Of a DNA stretch of 64,000 nt, positions 1 to 11,135 are shown one piece after another. How positions within the stretch are numbered: the first letter of the stretch is position 1; each line of letters starts with the position of its first letter. Where the stretch lies: positions 84,704,537 through 84,768,536 of the forward strand of contig OZ025240.1 in NCBI GenBank assembly GCA_964019155.1, in the 5' to 3' direction. A program made the position numbers and the translations under genes. The notes beneath the pieces were generated by a model. The model did no database searches. It worked only from the letters and a program-made list of their open reading frames with translations, and was not told where the DNA came from. The DNA is from Osedax fenrisi (taxonomy: Eukaryota > Annelida > Polychaeta > Sabellida > Siboglinidae).

Positions 1-365
1 ATTATAAAAATGCATGAACTAAATACATTTTTTATCGTATATTCTGAAATAAATTTAAACTAAATGAAATATACAAGTTATAGATTGATCTACTTATTAA
101 GAATGTGGTTATGTAATACTATAGTATATATATATAGGCTACATTGATATATGCAATAGGTGTGTGACATGAGGGTAATGTATATATTATCAAATTAATA
201 TAAATTAAAAGTCAAGTTATACATATATGACATGAGCTGTAGGAATTATTGAATTAGTATGAATTAAAATTAAATTAAATATACAATTATAGATATTATT
301 ACCTGATAAACAAATATATGTTAATTACCATGGACAGTACCCATTGGATACTTTATAATACCTAA

Positions 366-414
<49 letters not shown>

Positions 415-1544
415 TATAATACCTAGTGATATATATAGTAACTAGTAGTTTCTAACAAATTATATAACCACCAGTTGTCCACCCCATATTTGGTATTATT
501 GATTATAAACTTGATTATACAATGTTTTTCGAAAATAATTTTTATAAATATAATTTAATTAAATTGTCACTTTAAATTGTTACTAGTATTTTATATGTAA
601 TAAAATCAATATATTAAATAATATTATATAATATTTTTCAGAATTTATTTATAATAATATAATTTCAAATGGTTTAATTAAAATTAAATTACATATAGGT
701 TTATTAATTACATATACCTATATATATATAGGTATATGTATTAGTTATTAATATATATTAAAATCTATAGTAAAACAAAATATTGCAATGCTTACGAAAC
801 TAAAATATAATTATTACTTAGGTTTTACTTAAGTATATGATAATACTTATACTGGGAGGTAAGCTGATACTTGGCACTAACCTACCTTGGTTAGTCGGTT
901 GGTTGGGGCGTGTTTCGTGTGACCGGTATACCCATAGATCTATTCATATATAACGTATTTGGGTATACCATAGATATAGAGTACCATCTGTAGTACCATA
1001 CTGGAGTACCATACTGGTACTCTAAATCTATGGGGTATACCCATAGAGAACGAAGTGATTCTTCGTTCTCTATGGGTATACCAGTCTTGTATATGAACAC
1101 ATCTGCGTGGTCAGAATCACTATGGTGAATAGACTGGATACTGTGGACACCAGTGGTCACTGTGGACACTGTCCAGTGTACAGACTATAGACTCCAGACA
1201 AGCGGCGCCTATAGTAATCCCAAAGTCATGGAGCGAAGCTTCACTCGATGTCTATGACTAATCCTAATTAGGAGTGTTACTATTAGGAGTGTTAAATAGT
1301 AACGAATGGTGAACAATAGAAGTTGTCGTGTACTTGTGCAAACTTTGCTGTTCTCAAGTATACTGGTAACATTCAATATAATATATTATAGGATTATGCA
1401 TTTAGAATAAAGAAATACAATATTTTATTATATATATATATATATATATATATTAAGAGATAGAAAAATCATAATGCATATATTATATGATATAATACAT
1501 ATATAAAAGTTACCCTATATATAGATGTGATATAAATTATATGT
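1..1544. other. AT-rich intergenic sequence without a gene
   Basis: No exon with sustained coding character is visible on either strand. A (TA)n tract lies at about 369-410 and another at 1430-1452. A compound palindrome sits at 922-1085 and is listed separately. The short reading frame at 891-1169 on the minus strand crosses that palindrome and is a by-product of it. Confidence 0.6.
922..1085. repeat. Compound palindrome with a 19-bp perfect hairpin
   Basis: Arms 1036-1054 and 1062-1080 are exact reverse complements (core CCATAGAGAACGAA) around a 7-base loop. Outside them, GGGTATACCATAGAT with GAGTACCA (from about 960) is mirrored by TGGTACTC with ATCTATGGGGTATACC just before the hairpin. 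The motif AGTACCATACTGG also occurs twice in tandem between the outer arms. The block could fold into a nested cruciform. It may be a small foldback element, but no target duplication was found. Confidence 0.6.
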
Positions 1545-1552
1545 ATTATATC

Positions 1553-1797
1553 CAGAGATGGGCACGATACTCGAAAAATGTATAATAGATACAATTACAA
1601 TTACACACTTTTTTCTTATAATAGATACTACTACAATTACTTTAAAAAAAATCATAGTAGATACAATTAAAAATACATAATTTTCTTAGTAGATACATCT
1701 TAGTAGATACAAATACATTATAATTATATACAATGTATATAGTATATACAAACATTTTTCTAAGGTTCGCAAAATGTTGGTATATAGATATAAATTA

Positions 1798-1834
<37 letters not shown>

Positions 1835-3064
1835 TTCGATATCGATTTGAAAGTACATATCAAGGAACATTAAGGGGGTATAAACTTAACTATAATTTTA
1901 CTGGGAAACCCCCCTTACTTTCCGGCAACTTGCCTCAAATATAATAAATTTATATGGTATCCCATTACAACTTGATAGAAAATGGTTTTAAAGTTACAAT
2001 ATTTCCGGTAAGTTGCCGGAAAATCTTGTAGTGGGATACCCCCTTTATACGGAAATAATGTCCGGAAATGTTTTATAGAAAGTGATTTTCTAGCAATTTG
2101 TAGTGGGATACCCCCTTTAATGTTATTATTTTTCCGGAAAGTTGCCGGAAAGTAAGAGGGTAACCCACTAAAATTGTAGTTAACTTGCTAGAAAATAACT
2201 TTCTACAAATATTTCAGGATATTATTTCCGGAAATACTGCTAGTGGGATACCTCATTTAAAAAGACATATTAAACATTTACACCTTATAACGTGTTCTTC
2301 AATAGATGATATAGAATACATTTGTTGATATTTATTGACATTTAATGATGCCCACGATGAATATTTTAGTGTACCAGCGTTTATTTCATCTGCAATTATA
2401 CTATGAGCCATTACAGACTATAGAGAAATATACATTATTACAATATACTATTTTTCAACTAAAAATAATCAGCGACCTTTACTTTCGAATGTTAAACATG
2501 AATATAGTAAATTATCAAATATACACAAAATAAATTATTAATATATTATTAATTATTATTATTTAGAATTATCATATTTATTAAAATGATTTTATCTTTC
2601 TATATAATATATAATTTTGAATTATAAATCAATTATTATATAAAATATATTATCAAAATAATGTCTTTGTTTTCAATAAATGTATAATGGTTTTTGAGAA
2701 TACATCACTATAATTGATATATCATAATTTTTAACAATGAATTAATTTCAATATTTACAAAATATATTTCATTAAAAAATATATATATAATGTATATATA
2801 TATTAAAATTAATTTATAAAATGATATTATAAAATATTGATATAAAATAAATATAATGACCAAATAATATATTATTAAATAAAATGTATCTGCTTATATA
2901 ATTGTCTTAGTAGATACGTATCGTAGATACTATTTATGACTAATAGATACGATTACAAATACTTTTTTAATTTTTATAATAGATACAAATACAAATACAA
3001 ATGTATCTACGATACTGATTTTTTGCCTTAATAGATACTGTATCGGCGATACTGCCCAGCTCTG
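1553..3064. mobile_element. Non-autonomous hAT-like element with exact 8-bp target duplication
   Basis: The left end is CAGAGATGGGCA and the right end is TGCCCAGCTCTG, which form imperfect terminal inverted repeats of the hAT type. The flanks are identical 8-mers, ATTATATC at 1545-1552 and again at 3065-3072, which is the duplication length expected of hAT transposases. Subterminal TAGATACAATTAC-like repeats occur at both ends in opposite orientation. The 1.5-kb interior has no transposase that I recognise, only a 62-codon frame at 2345-2533. The element therefore looks non-autonomous. A second repeat family is nested inside at about 1866-2262. Confidence 0.8.
1866..2262. repeat. GGGTATCCCACTA-family foldback repeat nested in the hAT-like element
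   Basis: The block opens with AAGGGGGTATAA and closes with TAGTGGGATACCTC. The motif TAGTGGGATACCCCCTTT occurs twice inside, and TTTCCGG, AAGTTGCCGG and TAGAAAATCACTTTC-like strings recur on both strands. Other members lie at about 4270-4845 and 61743-61815. TTAA-like flanks hint at a piggyBac-type origin, but I could not fix the exact boundaries. Confidence 0.6.
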
Positions 3065-3142
3065 ATTATATCATATAATGGAAATAATACATATGATTAC
3101 GAATTTTACTAAAGTATCTAGGTATTGATCTTTACCTGTTCG

Positions 3143-3175
<33 letters not shown>

Positions 3176-3561
3176 CTAGGTATACGTACTACATATACTA
3201 GCACATAATACATTCTTATCTTAGTATTACGTAACCGACTAATATAAAGTGACACGTGTCATGTACATGTCGTATACTTGTCGACTTACTCGTTATGTAA
3301 TTAGTGACTATCTCTCGCTATCTGTACGGCAGAAGTGACACGGGTAACTAATATATGCGTATATATATACTCATTATTGCATGTATACACTGTGACATAT
3401 ACAGTGGTCATTTTAGAGTGGTCACTACCATGGACTACATGCGCTGTAGGTAGCAACAGTATACTAGCATATATGCTTGTATTCTAACATATTTATATTA
3501 ATATGCTTGAATATTTGTATTTCAAATTGGAAATTGGAATATGGCTATATATAACTATAAT

Positions 3562-3580
3562 TCACACACACACACACACT

Positions 3581-3611
<31 letters not shown>

Positions 3612-3760
3612 ACACACACACACACACACCCACATACACACATACACATACATACTACCGCATACACACATACACACTACCGCACACACACGCACACTTA
3701 CACATATACACTAGCACACACACACATGAATACACACACACACACACATATATATCGTAT
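3562..3760. repeat. Interrupted (CA)n microsatellite
   Basis: About 200 bases of CA dinucleotides are broken by CTCA, CCCACATA and CTACCG interruptions. The His/Thr open frame across it is an artefact of the dinucleotide repeat. Confidence 0.95.
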
Positions 3761-4037
3761 AATATAGTATCATATATGATGTAATAATTACATTGTAATT
3801 CATTGTCACGTGTCTAATTAGGATCAGCAGTAGTATTCGACTACAGTGGCGTCACCGTTATTCACCATTCGCACCACTGGCACCACTGGCACCACTCGCA
3901 CACCCTCAACTGACCACCACTCCGACGGAGGGCCTTAGCATACAACATGTACTGGTTGACGTGCGCCACAAGGTGCACCGCAGTGGCCAGTGTATACACT
4001 ATACACTATACACTATACAGACTATACACTATAGTCA

Positions 4038-4075
4038 TATAGAGCTAGAGAGAAAGTTTTCTCTCTAGCTCTATA
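4038..4075. repeat. 18-bp perfect palindrome, copy 1
   Basis: The arm TATAGAGCTAGAGAGAAA (4038-4055) and its exact complement (4058-4075) are separated by GT. A near-identical palindrome lies at 17548-17575. Both sit next to ACTATACAC and ATACACACAGA strings, so a small repeat family is likely. Confidence 0.75.
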
Positions 4076-4269
4076 CCATTAGTATACACACAGATTTTTC
4101 GAAGCCTAGCGAAACCAAATTTTCCTTCTGAAAATCTTTGGTATATATATACATAGATGTATACATCTACATTTCTTATAAAATGTAGTAAATATTTATA
4201 AACAAATTTTCGATATGAAAAACGTCTATCATTATCATATAGATAGAGAGATCTATAGATATATATAAA

Positions 4270-4845
4270 TGGGATATCCCAATATTGGTATAATCAATAT
4301 TGTATTAATACCAGTATTTTCGGAAATGTTTGCTAGAAAGTTAACTCCCAGCTAACAGTAATAATTATTACTGGTTATTAGAGGTTAACCTCTTACATAG
4401 CAACATAATAACATATGTTATATAACTAATAGCCTCAAATGTTTACATTGTGTTATTATGCTGCTATTAATTGTAATACTATTATGTTGCCATTAGAAGT
4501 CTATCATGCTATTATTATTCTGCTATTCATTTTAAAAGTCCATTGTGCTTCTACTATGTAGCTCTTCTTATAATAGCTACATAATAGCAGCATAATATAC
4601 TTTTAATGGTTACATAATAGTAGCATAATAGCACAATGTAAACAATTTAGGCTATTATGTTGCTATTATGAGGCTTTTACTGTTAGCTGGGCTACATTGT
4701 AGTAGGATACCCCTTTACTTTCCGACATATTTCGAACATATAGTAACTTAAATGTGTATCCCACTAAAACTTGCTAGAAAATCACTTTCTAGTAAACATT
4801 TCCGGATATTATTTCCGGAAATACTAATAGTGGTACCCCCCTTAA
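4270..4845. repeat. GGGTATCCCACTA-family element split by another insertion
   Basis: The left part (ATACCAGTATTTTCGGAAATG, then TAGAAAGTTAACT) resumes after 4691 as TTGTAGTAGGATACCCC and ends near TAGTGGTACCCCCC at about 4845. The family matches 1866-2262. The 345-bp foldback at 4347-4691 interrupts it, which gives a relative insertion order. Confidence 0.55.
4347..4691. mobile_element. 345-bp foldback element with CCCAGCTAACAGTAA ends
   Basis: The left end CCCAGCTAACAGTAA is mirrored by TTACTGTTAGCTGGG at the right end. The interior is made of variants of TAATAGCAGCATAATA on both strands, so most of the element can fold back. It interrupts a GGGTATCC-family repeat. No transposase frame is present. 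Confidence 0.7.
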
Positions 4846-4849
4846 CATC

Positions 4850-6556
4850 TATATATAATAGAGTACAAAAATGTGTTACACGGGTCTCGTATATAGAAAA
4901 TACATTCTACAAATTAGGTTGCAAAAGGTTTTATTAGTTATTGATAGATATGGAGCGAATATTACCAATACCTCAATTAACCTCCTAAACCAGAGGTTTT
5001 AGGATATCTTGATATATATATATATTATATATATATATATATATTTATATAGTATATATTATATATATATAATATACACACACGGGATCCGACTCAGTTT
5101 TATGGATCTAGATTTATACCTATGTATATGAATCATAGACATAGGAGCGAATTCGCTCCTATGTTAAAGTCCTTTTTTAAAGGGTTAAAGTTAGTTGGAA
5201 GTACACGTGATCTAATAACCAATGAAAAATTGATCATCAGTCATTAACTAGATAATCAGTAGGGGATAGCCAATAAGAATTATGTAACTGTATTTTTACT
5301 TTTGAATTATTTAAACCTTCATTCAATAATTTATATTACATTGTTAACATCAATTTGATTATTTTTTACAATTTCATATAGTAAATGATTTACTACATAT
5401 ACATCTTATATCGGTAATACATTTTATAATATAATTTATACTCAAATACAGTTAGTTATAATATTAAGATGAATCTATAGTTAATATTATATTAAATATA
5501 TAAATGTTAAGTTATAACTTAATAATAATAACTATATATAATATATATTATAATTATATATTATATATAATATATAATACACATTTAATTTTAAATTGTA
5601 TTATTATAATACGTACGCATTTGTATAATATAGCATAATATTTAAATAAGTTAATACTGTTATAATCATAATATCAATGTTATATTACTTATCTAAATAG
5701 AATGAAAATAATTCAATTTTTAATTTAAAAACGTATTTATTAATGTTTATTTACATTATCATTGATAATCTTAATATATTATATAAAGTACGCATTTGTA
5801 TAATATAATATAGTATTACAATAATTTAATAACGTTACATTCAAGATATCAATGTTATATGTATTATCTAAATATATAAATAGAATACAAATAATTCAAA
5901 TTTTAAAACGTATTTACTGTTTATTTACATTATCATTAATAATATTAATATATAAGTACGCATTTGATATGTTTGGTAATAGTATTATATTTAAGTAATT
6001 AAGATCTATTATATACATTATATTATTGTGTAAATTTGCTTAAATATAATTTATAGATTATTCACATATTTTATATTATAAAAATACCTCGAATTGGTAA
6101 AATGCATTTATAATACCGCGGATGTGTATACCGCGTAATTAAGAAACGTATTTTTAATACCGCGTATTGGTATACCGCGTAATCAAATACCGCGTAATGT
6201 CCTGACACCTTATAATACATATAATAATTATAATAATTATACAATTGCTACTTTATAAACTACAATTACTATAATTTTTAGTAATTGTTATTTTATAAAG
6301 ATTATTATTATTATGATAATAATTATAATTATAAGTATCATAATAATTATTATAATACACTATTAAATAATAATCATAACATGATATATTATTATATTTA
6401 ATATAATATTATAATAATATAATTATTTTATGATATAATAATAATTATCTATACATTTTATTATAAAATATCAATTATTTAACAAATCTATACAATAATA
6501 ATGAGTATTATATAAATCGTGTATCTGAAAGCAAGCTGATGATTATTATGGTTGTG
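4850..6556. other. AT-rich intergenic sequence without a gene
   Basis: It contains (TA)n tracts near 5013-5075 and the perfect palindrome at 5139-5164. A diverged direct duplication shares ACGTATTTATT and TTTACATTATCATTRATAAT strings around 5730-5790 and 5910-5960. The TACCGCGT motif recurs at 6115-6200. No coding exon is seen. Confidence 0.5.
5139..5164. repeat. Perfect 26-bp palindrome
   Basis: The sequence reads ACATAGGAGCGA on each side of a central AT and equals its own reverse complement with no spacer. Confidence 0.9.
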
Positions 6557-7344
6557 GTTTAAAACCGGCGCCAAAAAACTATGACTAATAGTTTATTCAA
6601 TATCGAAACTCGCACTTTTGTAGTTGAAACGCCCGCCTCTAGATATAGGCGTGTCATACTAGATAAACTACGCCTATAGATATACTACGGACACGTATGT
6701 CCTTAGTATATACTACGTGTACAATGTACGTAGTATATCTATAGCATCGATATAAAGAAAGTGGATAAGCAATTGACGCACGCAATGCATGTAAAAGATA
6801 GACACGTGAATGACACTTTTATCGATAAATTAACAAAATCGTATCAGTGATTTTGATTGGATATTAGTCATATTATATATGTCAAATATTAAAACAGTAG
6901 GCTTTTCGTCGAAATAGATTAAAGTGACTTCTATCTGTATCAATGGATTTAAATTATAAATATCAATAAAATAGTATTATATCTTCAATACACAAAATTA
7001 CGAGGAATGTTGATATTATGTATTTTAAATATATAATTTTATTTTTAGTATCGATAGTACATTAAAATTGGTAGTGATTATCAATATATATATATGATAA
7101 ATACATATTATTATAAATAAAAAGTAGTGAGCCAGATAGTGGGTTTCGACTGCAGCGCTCGTAGCGGATAGTGCCATACACTACATTCAATTGCTTATCC
7201 ACTTTCTTTATATCGATGATCTATAGGCGTAGTTTATCTAGTATGACACACCTATATCTAGAGGCGGGCGTTTCAACTACGAAAGCGCGAGCTTCGATAT
7301 TGAATCAACTATTAGTCATAGATTTTTTGGCGCCGGTTTTAAAC
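6557..7344. mobile_element. Nested inverted-repeat (foldback) element
   Basis: The outer arms, 6557 to about 6682 and 7218 to 7344, are near-exact reverse complements. They begin GTTTAAAACCGGCGCC and include GAAACGCCCGCCTCTAG and TAAACTACGCCTATAGAT. Inside lies a second inverted pair, CATCGATATAAAGAAAGTGG at 6744 and its complement ending at 7218. The inner sequence recurs in reverse orientation at 53147-53331. No transposase frame is visible. Confidence 0.75.
6744..7218. mobile_element. Inner MITE-like element with CATCGATATAAAGAAAGT ends
   Basis: Terminal inverted repeats of about 31 bp, extending through GGATAAGCAATTGA, bound a 475-bp non-coding interior. The first 170 bases match the reverse complement of 53147-53331 closely, so this is an interspersed family rather than a local palindrome. 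Confidence 0.7.
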
Positions 7345-7847
7345 GTGTTCCATTATTATTATTAGAATGTCAAGAGTTTAATTTTTATTTTGGGGTTTTA
7401 TGATTTTGTTGGTGTGGTTTTATTTTGCTGTTTTTTTTAGCTGCATTATATCCCAAAGTGAGAATATAAAATATTATGTTACTATACAATATCTTTTAAT
7501 TCGTATAGTGTGCAGTAGTGCATATATAATAACAAACGGCGCCCTGCTTTCAGATAATTCATATACATTTATGAAAATTATGAGTTATCAGGTTTTTTGT
7601 GGAATATATTTAAAAATAGAATCATGTAAGAACTACATTTTTAAATTTGTTATATTTTATAATAAATAATATTATTATATATTATAATAATACACGCGTA
7701 TCATCGGATTAGTTTATCATGTATATTAGTGTCACTCTAATTCAGAGTGTCAACTATCACAACATGTATTTCACCACATAAATCGTAATAATAACTAACG
7801 GAGGCAATATTCGATAGAGCTCGAGATTGAGTATACACATTACCTGA

Positions 7848-7909
<62 letters not shown>

Positions 7910-7968
7910 GTATATAATAAAGTATATATAATTTTGTAATAATACAAATATTGGTTATCAAGTTACTT
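7345..7968. other. Intergenic region without a gene
   Basis: It contains a (TA)n tract at about 7849-7901. The frame at 7400-7669 encodes a low-complexity hydrophobic peptide with no recognised domain and no splice context. Confidence 0.5.
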
Positions 7969-7978
7969 AGTAACTAAT

Positions 7979-8123
7979 AGGGGCGCTGGAACGATTTTTT
8001 ATGTAGAGGGGACAACCAATACAAATAAATGTTGTGGTAAAAGTGGTGGGGACCGATACATATGAGGTTCCCCTAGATTTTAAAGTGGGGGGGGGGACAT
8101 ATCCCCCCTGTTGCAGCTCCCCT
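7979..8123 (+). mobile_element. 145-bp MITE with 10-bp flanking direct repeat, copy 1
   Basis: The ends AGGGGCGCTGGAAC and GTTGCAGCTCCCCT are imperfect inverted repeats. The flanks are identical, AGTAACTAAT at 7969-7978 and 8124-8133. The interior carries a run of G and GACATATCCCCCC. Related copies lie at 14003-14162 (same strand) and 61321-61464 (opposite strand). Confidence 0.8.
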
Positions 8124-8440
8124 AGTAACTAATGCAAGATATTTTGTATAATAAATTCGGATGTTTTTCATTAAACTAAGAGATTTTTGGTATAATAAAT
8201 GTATATGATTCGTAGACATTTAATAGTTTGTAATTGACTTAGAATATATTTACATGGCTATGCTGATATTTTATATACATATTAAAATAGGTACATGTAC
8301 CTATTTTAATTAAAATGATATTATTATAAATTAGAAGTACAACAACATATATTTATATACGTATTTATATCGGATGTTTTGTATATATTTTCGTAAGAAT
8401 TTAAATTATTATATTAATATTAATTACAGGGTATAGTTAC

Positions 8441-8985
8441 CTCGGACGTGTAGTGTAGTCATTTAGTACGATCTGAATAATTTTTTCGTCCGGACATATG
8501 TGTACATAATTATATACAGTTTTATATAGTTAATATATATAACTAATATATTTAATTAAATATAGATTATATGACTATGTCATAACTGTAAATATTTTAA
8601 AATATATCTAACTTCATAGGTGGTGTAATTCCTATGTTTTATGTGAGTATTTTTTAATTATGAGAAATACACATGATATTTTCGATCTGAATATTTAATT
8701 CATCTGGACATATTTTTACATAATTATATACGGTTTTAAATAATATATTTTAAATTAAATATAGATAAGAGTATACAATAACATAAAACATAGGAATTAC
8801 ACCAATCTACGAAGTTGGATATATTTTAAAATATTTACAGTTTTGATAGTCTATATTTAATTAAATATATTAGTTAAAAAGGTATATAATTATGTACAAA
8901 TATGTCTGGACGAACCGACTATTCAAATCGGACGAAATTGTTACTTTTCGGACAAAGTGACTACATTTTACGGACGATATGACGA
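8441..8985. mobile_element. Foldback element of about 545 bp
   Basis: The left arm (about 8441-8650) and right arm (about 8770-8985) are imperfect reverse complements over some 200 bases. The shared blocks include CATAAAACATAGGAATTACACC, AATATTTTAAAATATATC and CATATTTGTACATAATTATAT-like strings, with TCCGGACATA near the ends. No coding frame is present. No clear target duplication was found. Confidence 0.7.
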
Positions 8986-9615
8986 GCGGACGAAGTGACA
9001 ATTGTAATTCTATATTACTAATGTATAGTAATACTAATACACACTATCCGTCATTATATTATTATAAATGAATTTATTAAAATATTGTTTAATACAGCGA
9101 GTATAAATTATTTTATAACTTTCTTCGCCTAGTAATATGTTATTCCAGATTTAATTTGAGAAATTGATATTTCTTACGATATATAGTTCATTTAGAAGAT
9201 GTGTTCTTATAACGATCACGTTATTGATAGTATCAATTTGATACAATTACGTATAATCATATTAATTAATATATAATATATATATATATTAATATAATAC
9301 CAAACATATTTAATATAATAATAGTACGATATACTTTAATATTTATGTATATTACACAAATATATACGTTAATATAAACATATCATTACAAGTTGTGAAC
9401 TATTAAATTGTAAAATTATAAACAATAACAAAATAATCTTTATGAGTGAGTTTATTAAAAGTAAATAACAAAATTTCCTAATAAAATAAATATTTAAAAT
9501 TTTCACAAAACAAATTTCATTTAGAAACGCATCGATACAGAACAACACGAGAACCGCCTCGCTTCAGGTATACGTATATACCACCGTCACCACCGCTGCT
9601 GCCACTGAATCAGAC
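8986..9615 (+). other. Probable promoter and 5' leader region of the CENP-F-like gene
   Basis: The 600 bases before the predicted start codon contain no other gene. GC content rises at about 9530, where the sequence becomes non-repetitive (CATCGATACAGAACAACACGA). This fits an untranslated leader, but no core promoter motif can be assigned. Confidence 0.3.
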
Positions 9616-9753
9616 ATGAGTTGGGCGTCATCGGAATGGAAGGACGGTCTCTCGCACCAAGCTCTCAAGAAGGTCGAGGAACTCGAGAAGCAACGCGATC
9701 GCATGACCAAAGAGATGAAGCAGCATCGGCTGCAGATCGATTCCATCGAACAG
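9616..9753 (+). CDS. CENPF: CENP-F exon 1, N-terminal 46 codons
   Basis: It starts at the ATG after CAGAC and reads MSWASSEWKDGLSHQALKKV onward, ending IDSIEQ before the donor GTTTCA. Vertebrate CENP-F begins MSWALEEWKEGLPTRALQKI, with the same spacing through QLDSLE. The Trp at positions 3 and 8 and the following heptads are conserved. Start choice is secure because the Met aligns with the CENP-F initiator. Confidence 0.9.
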
Positions 9754-11100
9754 GTTTCACTTCTACGTAGCCACGTAAATATCTACTTAACTATCTACTT
9801 ACTTACCTACATACCTCAAAGACTTCATTTACTCCTGTTTAGTTCCATGTTTACTTAATTACCTATTAATTAACTACTTACATAACTACTTACTTAACTA
9901 CTTACTTAATTACTTACCTAACTACTTACATATCTACTTAACTAACTACTTATCTAACTACTTACTTAACTACTTACTTAACTACTTACTTACCTAATTA
10001 CCTAACTACTAATTTAATATCTTTATTGACTACCTTATTAACTACTTACTATTCTATAATAATGTCACCTTAACTATTTACTTCAAGATACTAACTCGAG
10101 CACTTAATTCCTTCACTTATTTCACTAATTGAATATTCATTTATATTTACGATACTCACGATAGTACCGCGATTCCCTCCATTATTATAGCATACTGATA
10201 ACTTGTGATCTCGTGCGAAGTGACTTCGTTCGGTGCGGTGATTTCGTGCGCAGTTTAAATTCTACTATTTAATATAATTATATATATTAATACGTATTAT
10301 CATTGCGCAAGAGATCTCCAATCCGCACGAGATCACTTTGCACGTAATAAATTTGCACAGATCACTGACATTCATACAACTTATCTAGTACACGCTTCCT
10401 TAACTACAAACTAGGGTAAAACTTAGCTAACGTCTACTATTGATTATGTTATATTTAAATATAAAATATATACAGTGTAAATAATGTATACTTTTAATTA
10501 ATATATGAATTGAACTTCTAAAATAGAAGGATAAATAGTTATTTTTATATAGAGTAATTATTACGCATTAATCTAAATCATATAGTAATAATGATATTCA
10601 TCGGAATAATTGTATTTTGTTACTGTATCATTTTCTATATAATGTGACATATCAAATGTGCTTTTTCATATTTATGTTTATCGCTGTCACCCATAAAATA
10701 TTAAATATATACACGCATAACACGACCGATTATCACCTATGATACACCCCTCCGAGATAATGTCCAAACATGAGCACCTATAACCCCCCGCCGCCCCGTA
10801 GATAATTTCCAAACATAAACACCTATAACCCCCACCGCCCCGCCCCGTAGATAATGTCCAAACAGAAGGAGAAGCAAGAGATGGAGCGCATAACACACAG
10901 TTCTCTAGTGAGCGACAACGCTGCCCTGGTGTCGTCCTGCGACAAGCTCGAGGTCGCGCGGCATCGACTTCAGCACGAGCTCGGCATCAAGAACAACCGC
11001 CTCGAAACCATGGAGGTCACCGGCGAACAGACTCGACGACTGTTGGACGAGGAGTCTAGTAGGGTTAGTGCGGGTGTATGGGTGGGTGTGTTCTATGTAA

Positions 11101-11135
<35 letters not shown>

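Larger units (their letters stand above)
3073..4269. other. Intergenic region with a CA microsatellite and a GC-richer patch
   Basis: No coding exon is visible. A (TA)n tract lies near 3148-3174 and the CA tract at 3562-3760 is listed separately. A GC-richer patch at about 3830-3990 contains repeated CACCACTGG motifs, but it carries stops in all frames. Confidence 0.5.

Noticed and set aside
2345..2533. hAT transposase fragment
   Set aside because: A 62-codon frame lies inside a hAT-like element, but I see no transposase motif, so I do not claim it.
3503..3784. His/Thr-rich protein
   Set aside because: It is an open frame produced by the (CA)n microsatellite.
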